A stretch of 64,000 nucleotides of DNA, taken from positions 10,305,177-10,369,176 of the forward strand of contig JAHLJT010009355.1 of NCBI GenBank assembly GCA_031308135.1. The letters are read 5' to 3'. The notes under the pieces were generated by a model. It searched no databases, was not told where the DNA came from, and worked only from the letters and a program-made list of their open reading frames with translations. Made by a program: the position numbers and the translations under genes. The DNA comes from Acheta domesticus. Its lineage: Eukaryota; Arthropoda; Insecta; Orthoptera; Gryllidae. Of this stretch, positions 58,650 to 64,000 are shown piece by piece (the first letter of the stretch is position 1; each line of letters begins with the position of its first letter).

Positions 58650-59066
58650 TGGTGATGATCTTTTCCCCGCTGGATGGCGAGATCTGGCGCCGACCTACCG
58701 TCGACTAGCGGGTTTTTCCCTCAACCAGGGCACCGCCCCAGCCGGGACAAGCTCTAAGCTCCCGACCGGTCTCCTGGCATGTGTGGTAGTGTAGCGAATG
58801 TCAGTGTAAGTGTGTGTGTAAGAGGGAGAGGATAGGACAAGGAAGAGGAAGGAAAAATCGCGCGCGGGTCGTGGCCCGTTTGTTAGGGTACTGCTCCGGC
58901 ATTCGTCTGACATTGATCCAAGAAACCACGGAAAACTACCGATCAGAGTAGCCGGCCGCTAGAGTTCTCCTCCAGACAGCGACTGAATTCGACCTAGCCG
59001 ACAAGCTAGTGTTGAAAATCCTGCCGCCGCCGGGACTCGAACCTAGGACCTCCCGGTCAGAGGTGG
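58650..59066 (-). mobile_element. tRNA-derived SINE (copy D, most complete)
   Basis: On minus: head GGGAGGTCCTAGGTTCGAG with B box GGTTCGAGTCC (59043-59033), body with TGATCGGTAGTTTTCCGTGG and ATGCCGGAGCA, a CGCGCGCGAT block, a short C/T and CA-rich segment, then GGGAGCTTAGAGCTTGTCCC and CAGATCTCGCCATCCAGCGG. Pol III A box is not clear. Copies A, B and C in this window align to parts of it. Confidence 0.82.
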
Positions 59067-59204
59067 CTGTAGCGAGAACTGTTGCGGAGGTAGCGAGAGC
59101 GGAGGATGGTGTGGGTGGTTGAGGGAAACACGATAGCGGATGTACACGGGGCTGTCGGAGAAGAGGCGATGGAGGCGGCTAGCATTGAAATTTGAGGTGA
59201 CCGG

Positions 59205-61010
59205 GGGTGGTTGCAACGGCAAGGGAGCAGGCGTAGAAGCGGCGGGAGTTGTGGCTTCGGTGAAGGGGGAGTGGTAGCAACGGCAAGGGAGCAGGCGTAG
59301 AAGCGGCGGGAGTGGTGGCTTCGGTGAAGGGGGAGTGGTTGCAACGGCAAGGGAGCAGGCGTAGAAGCGGCGGGAGTGGTGGCTTCGGTGAAGGGGGAGT
59401 GGTTGCAACGGCAAGGGAGCAGGCGTAGAAGCGGCGGGAGTGGTGGCTTCGGTGAAGGGGGAGTGGTTGCAACGGCAAGGGAGCAGGCGTAGAAGCGGCG
59501 GGAGTGGTGGCTTCGGTGAAGGGGGAGTGGTTGCAACGGCAAGGGAGCAGGCGTAGAAGCGGCGGGAGTGGTGGCTTCGGTGAAGGGGGAGTGGTTGCAA
59601 CGGCAAGGGAGCAGGCGTAGAAGCGGCGGGAGTGGTGGCTTCGGTGAAGGGGGAGTGGTTGCAACGGCAAGGGAGCAGGCGTAGAAGCGGCGGGAGTGGT
59701 GGCTTCGGTGAAGGGGGAGTGGTTGCAACGGCAAGGGAGCAGGTGTAGAAGCGGCGGGAGTGGTGGCTTCGGTGAAAGGGGAGTGGTTGCAACGGCAAGG
59801 GAGCAGGCGTAGAAGCGGCGGGAGTGGTGGCTTCGGTGAAGGGGGAGTGGTTGCAACGGCAAGGGAGCAGGCGTAGAAGCGGCGGGAGTGGTGGCTTCGG
59901 TGAAGGGGGAGTGGTTGCAACGGCAAGGGAGCAGGCGTAGAAGCGGCGGGAGTGGTGGCTTCGGTGAAGGGGGAGTGGTTGCAACGGCAAGGGAGCAGGC
60001 GTAGAAGCGGCGGGAGTTGTGGCTTCGGTGAAGGGGGAGTGGTAGCAACGGCAAGGGAGTAGGCGTAGAAGCGGCGGGAGTGGTGGCTTCGGTGAAGGGG
60101 GAGTGGTAGCAACGGCAAGGGAGTAGGCGTAGAAGCGGCGGGAGTGGTGGCTTCGGTGAAGGGGGAGTGGTTGCAACGGCAAGGGAGCAGGCGTAGAAGC
60201 GGCGGGAGTGGTGGCTTCGGTGAAGGGGGAGTGGTTGCAACGGCAAGGGAGCAGGCGTAGAAGCGGCGGGAGTGGTGGCTTCGGTGAAGGGGGAGTGGTT
60301 GCAACGGCAAGGGAGCAGGCGTAGAAGCGGCGGGAGTGGTGGCTTCGGTGAAGGGGGAATGGTAGCAACGGCAAGGGAGCAGGCGTAGAAGCGGCGGGAG
60401 TGGTGGCTTCGGTGAAGTGGGAGTGGTAGCAACGGCAAGGGAGCAGGCGTAGAAGCGGCGGGAGTGGTGGCTTCGGTGAAGGGGGAGTGGTTGCAACGGC
60501 AAGGGAGCAGGCGTAGAAGCGGCGGGAGTGGTGGCTTCGGTGAAGTGGGAGTGGTAGCAACGGCAAGGGAGCAGGCGTAGAAGCGGCGGGAGTGGTGGCT
60601 TCGGTGAAGGGGGAGTGGTTGCAACGGCAAGGGAGCAGGCGTAGAAGCGGCGGGAGTGGTGGCTTCGGTGAAGGGGGAGTGGTAGCAACGGCAAGGGAGC
60701 AGGCGTAGAAGCGGCGGGAGTGGTGGCTTCGGTGAAGTGGGAGTGGTAGCAACGGCAAGGGAGCAGGCGTAGAAGCGGCGGGAGTGGTGGCTTCGGTGAA
60801 GGGGGAGTGGTTGCAACGGCAAGGGAGCAGGCGTAGAAGCGGCGGGAGTGGTGGCTTCGGTGAAGGGGGAGTGGTAGCAACGGCAAGGGAGTAGGCGTAG
60901 AAGCGGCGGGAGTGGTGGCTTCGGTGAAGGGGGAGTGGTAGCAACGGCAAGGGAGCAGGCGTAGAAGCGGCGGGAGTGGTGGCTTCGGTGAAGGGGGAGT
61001 GGGTGCGCGG
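59205..61010. repeat. 64-bp minisatellite, about 28 copies
   Basis: Unit landmark CGGCAAGGGAGCAGGCG recurs every 64 bases (e.g. 59281, 59345, 59409). Copies differ at a few sites: GTTGCAAC versus GTAGCAAC, GAGCAGG versus GAGTAGG, GAAGGGGG versus GAAGTGGG. The unit lacks stops in all three minus frames, so three overlapping frames of 547-705 codons exist, each repeating every 64 residues. No promoter, splice site or domain supports a protein. Confidence 0.96.
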
Positions 61011-61470
61011 GGGTGGGAAGTGAACGAGGGCGTGGGCTGGGGATCGGAAGCTCCGATGTCGAGCGGAGGTAGCGGCGGGAGCTGCGCGGTAGCGGTGCTT
61101 GTCTGGCTGCTAAGACAACAGCTTGCGGCGGAAGGCGGCGTGCACGCGTGTAGGCGAGGGAATAACGGAGACATCCACCCGCGTGGGGGAGGCAGCGCTG
61201 CTCGGAGGCGGCGGCGGGAGATGGAACCGTGCGAAGGGAGAGGACAGCGCGGACGAGGAATAGTAATTTGCTTGAACTAGGAAAACCCGGTAGACGTTGT
61301 TCTGCCCTTCATCTCCCTCTTTCCTCTTTCATCTCACTTTCTCTGTCTCTCCATCGCTCTTTCTTTTTCTTTGTCTCTCCGTCTCTCTCTGCCCCTGTCT
61401 GTCTCTGGGCGTCTCTGTCTCTGTTCCGCTCTCTGTCCGTCTTATTCACATTTACTTGAAGATTCTGCAT
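61011..61470. other. GC-rich flank and CT-rich stretch
   Basis: GC-rich to about 61260, then a TCTCTG/CTCT low-complexity run at 61300-61445. No gene recognised. Confidence 0.5.
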
Positions 61471-61870
61471 GTCTCTGAGCACGTGAGGTAATATCGGGAA
61501 GCGTCGTACCACCAAAAATTTAATCGATTGTCCAGGAAGAGTTCATTCTGTAGATTACTGTGTGAGAAACGTTTCTTTGATGGCTTTGACCTCAAAATTT
61601 TAGTTTTTAAGGCCCTAGAACTCCTCGTTTAGGAGTTATTTAACGATATAGATTCAAAATGCTGCCGAGTGTGTTGCAGATTGCATTTGATGTGAATATA
61701 TAGTGGATATGTAGTGAATATGTAGCACCATGTAGTGGAGTTACAACAGAATTAACAAAACATAAACCTTCTCAGTGAAAAAAAAAACACATAGAAGTGC
61801 CAACTTTTATGGAGATCGGTTCAACGGTGTTGGAGTTTTGCTCTTATGTAACATATTAACATCCTGTTAT
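61471..61870. other. AT-rich non-coding stretch
   Basis: Nothing recognisable. Confidence 0.5.
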
Positions 61871-62210
61871 ACAAGGTGTCCGGGGAGGAAACTTTGTAAC
61901 TTGGAAAACAAGCTCTTAAGACAATTCTAAACGCATTTTCTTTAATAATTACGTGGATATTCCGAATGGATTAGCCGTTATTAGCACTCAAACACTTGTT
62001 TGAAAAAATGATTTTTAGGCAAAAATATGCATGTGGAAGCATAGAAACTCTCCAGAAACATGTAAAATGTTTATTATGTACAAAAGAATGAACGTATTTG
62101 GTCAGAAAGAAAAATTAAGGGAGAAATAAAAAAGCACTCAATTTACACAATTCGACTGCTTTTTTATTTCTCGCTTAATTTTTCTGTCTGTGTAAATATA
62201 TTCATTTCTT
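61871..62210. mobile_element. Foldback element, left arm and centre (copy 3)
   Basis: Begins ACAAGGTGTCCGGGGAGG and continues with AAGCTCTTAAGACAATTCTA, AGCATAGAAACTCTCCAGAA and the central hairpin GAAATAAAAAAG...CTTTTTTATTTC. It stops just inside the right arm. It keeps the part of the left arm that is deleted in the copy at 48637-49146. Confidence 0.87.
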
Positions 62211-63690
<1,480 letters not shown>

Positions 63691-64000
63691 ATGAAGGATG
63701 GAAGGGGGAGGTTGGGCGTTTTGAAGCAACTGCGATGCGTAGGAAGAGACCTACAGATAAAGGTGGCGAAAAAGAAGCATCGTAATAGAAACATATTGGA
63801 AATCGTAGTGTTCACGACCTCGGTGATGGAAAAGGAAGAAAGAGGGAATATAGAGAACGTCACAGAGAAGGAGGGGGAGGTTTTCGTGGAGTGTTCATGC
63901 GTGCAAAGCGGTGCAGTAGAAATGTAACGAAGCACAGTCAACAACTTACTAGTTACGGTAACGACCGTACGGCCGAGGTGGTTGAGTAACGAGGATTACG
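63691..64000. other. Unrecognised window end
   Basis: No gene recognised. The last 35 bases contain GGCCGAGGTGGTTGAG, which recalls the start of a Leu/Ser-type tRNA or SINE head, but the window ends before a B box could be seen. Confidence 0.3.

Noticed and set aside
59205..61010. CRISPR or centromere satellite
   Set aside because: No unique spacers; about 28 copies in 1.8 kb is a local minisatellite, not proof of a centromere.
59043..61174. A 705-residue repeat protein on minus
   Set aside because: Two other minus frames are equally open with the same 64-residue repeat, as expected from a 64-bp unit lacking stops.
63965..64000. tRNA gene start
   Set aside because: The window ends before a B box; the A-box-like part alone is not enough.

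Overview
This is eukaryotic, almost certainly insect, intergenic or intronic DNA. Evidence: long AT-rich non-coding stretches, non-LTR retrotransposons of arthropod type, a Ty3/gypsy-like LTR element with a Lys-type primer site, tRNA-derived SINEs, foldback and hAT/mariner-like MITEs, and an assembly gap of 100 Ns. I recognise no complete host protein-coding gene, rRNA gene or functional tRNA gene. Most long open frames here are low-complexity frames running through GC-rich tandem repeats or frames in decayed transposons. The species cannot be fixed from sequence alone.

Layout. 1-4.5 kb: AT-rich DNA with a small CpG-rich patch and a 5'-truncated Jockey-type LINE bounded by a 13-bp target duplication. 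4.5-7 kb: CpG island, a 205-bp triplication, a SINE copy and a C-rich minisatellite. 7.5-8.9 kb: two head-to-tail 3' fragments of a LINE with a restriction-like endonuclease domain. 10.2-10.6 kb: half a foldback element and a tRNA-like relic. 11.5-16.6 kb: a near full-length, frame-broken APE-type LINE on the minus strand (ORF1, endonuclease, reverse transcriptase). 16.66-16.76 kb: N gap. 16.76-24.08 kb: a gypsy-like LTR retrotransposon on the plus strand with partial 5' LTR, PBS, gag, protease, RT, RNase H, integrase, PPT and 3' LTR. 24.3-25.4 and 29.9-30.9 kb: CpG islands. 26-29.9, 30.9-33.5, 37.5-39.3, 43.6-46.4 and 49.5-51.3 kb: AT-rich DNA with nothing recognisable. 33.5-34.1 kb: hAT MITE with a second MITE nested in it. 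35.6 kb: a possible 61-nt exon. 36.5-41 kb: CpG island, minisatellites and a SINE carrying a large internal repeat expansion. 42.2-42.9 kb: Jockey-type LINE relic. 46.5-49.5 kb: SINE, foldback element and a duplicated segment. 51.36-51.74 kb: MITE packed with one heptamer motif. 51.8-61.3 kb: a very dense run of GC-rich islands and tandem arrays (11-mer, 6-mer, 7-mer, 64-mer), with another SINE. 61.9-64 kb: a foldback half and a compound microsatellite.

No genes here form a host pathway. The functional units are the transposons: within the LTR element and the LINE the visible domains lie in the expected order for replication by reverse transcription. The most interesting points are the indel-dominated mismatch between the two LTRs (suggesting base-calling error rather than decay), heat-shock-element-like repeats before the polypurine tract, the heptamer-rich MITE, nested MITEs with clean target duplications, and tandem arrays that stay open in several frames. 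I found no convincing undescribed biological system.
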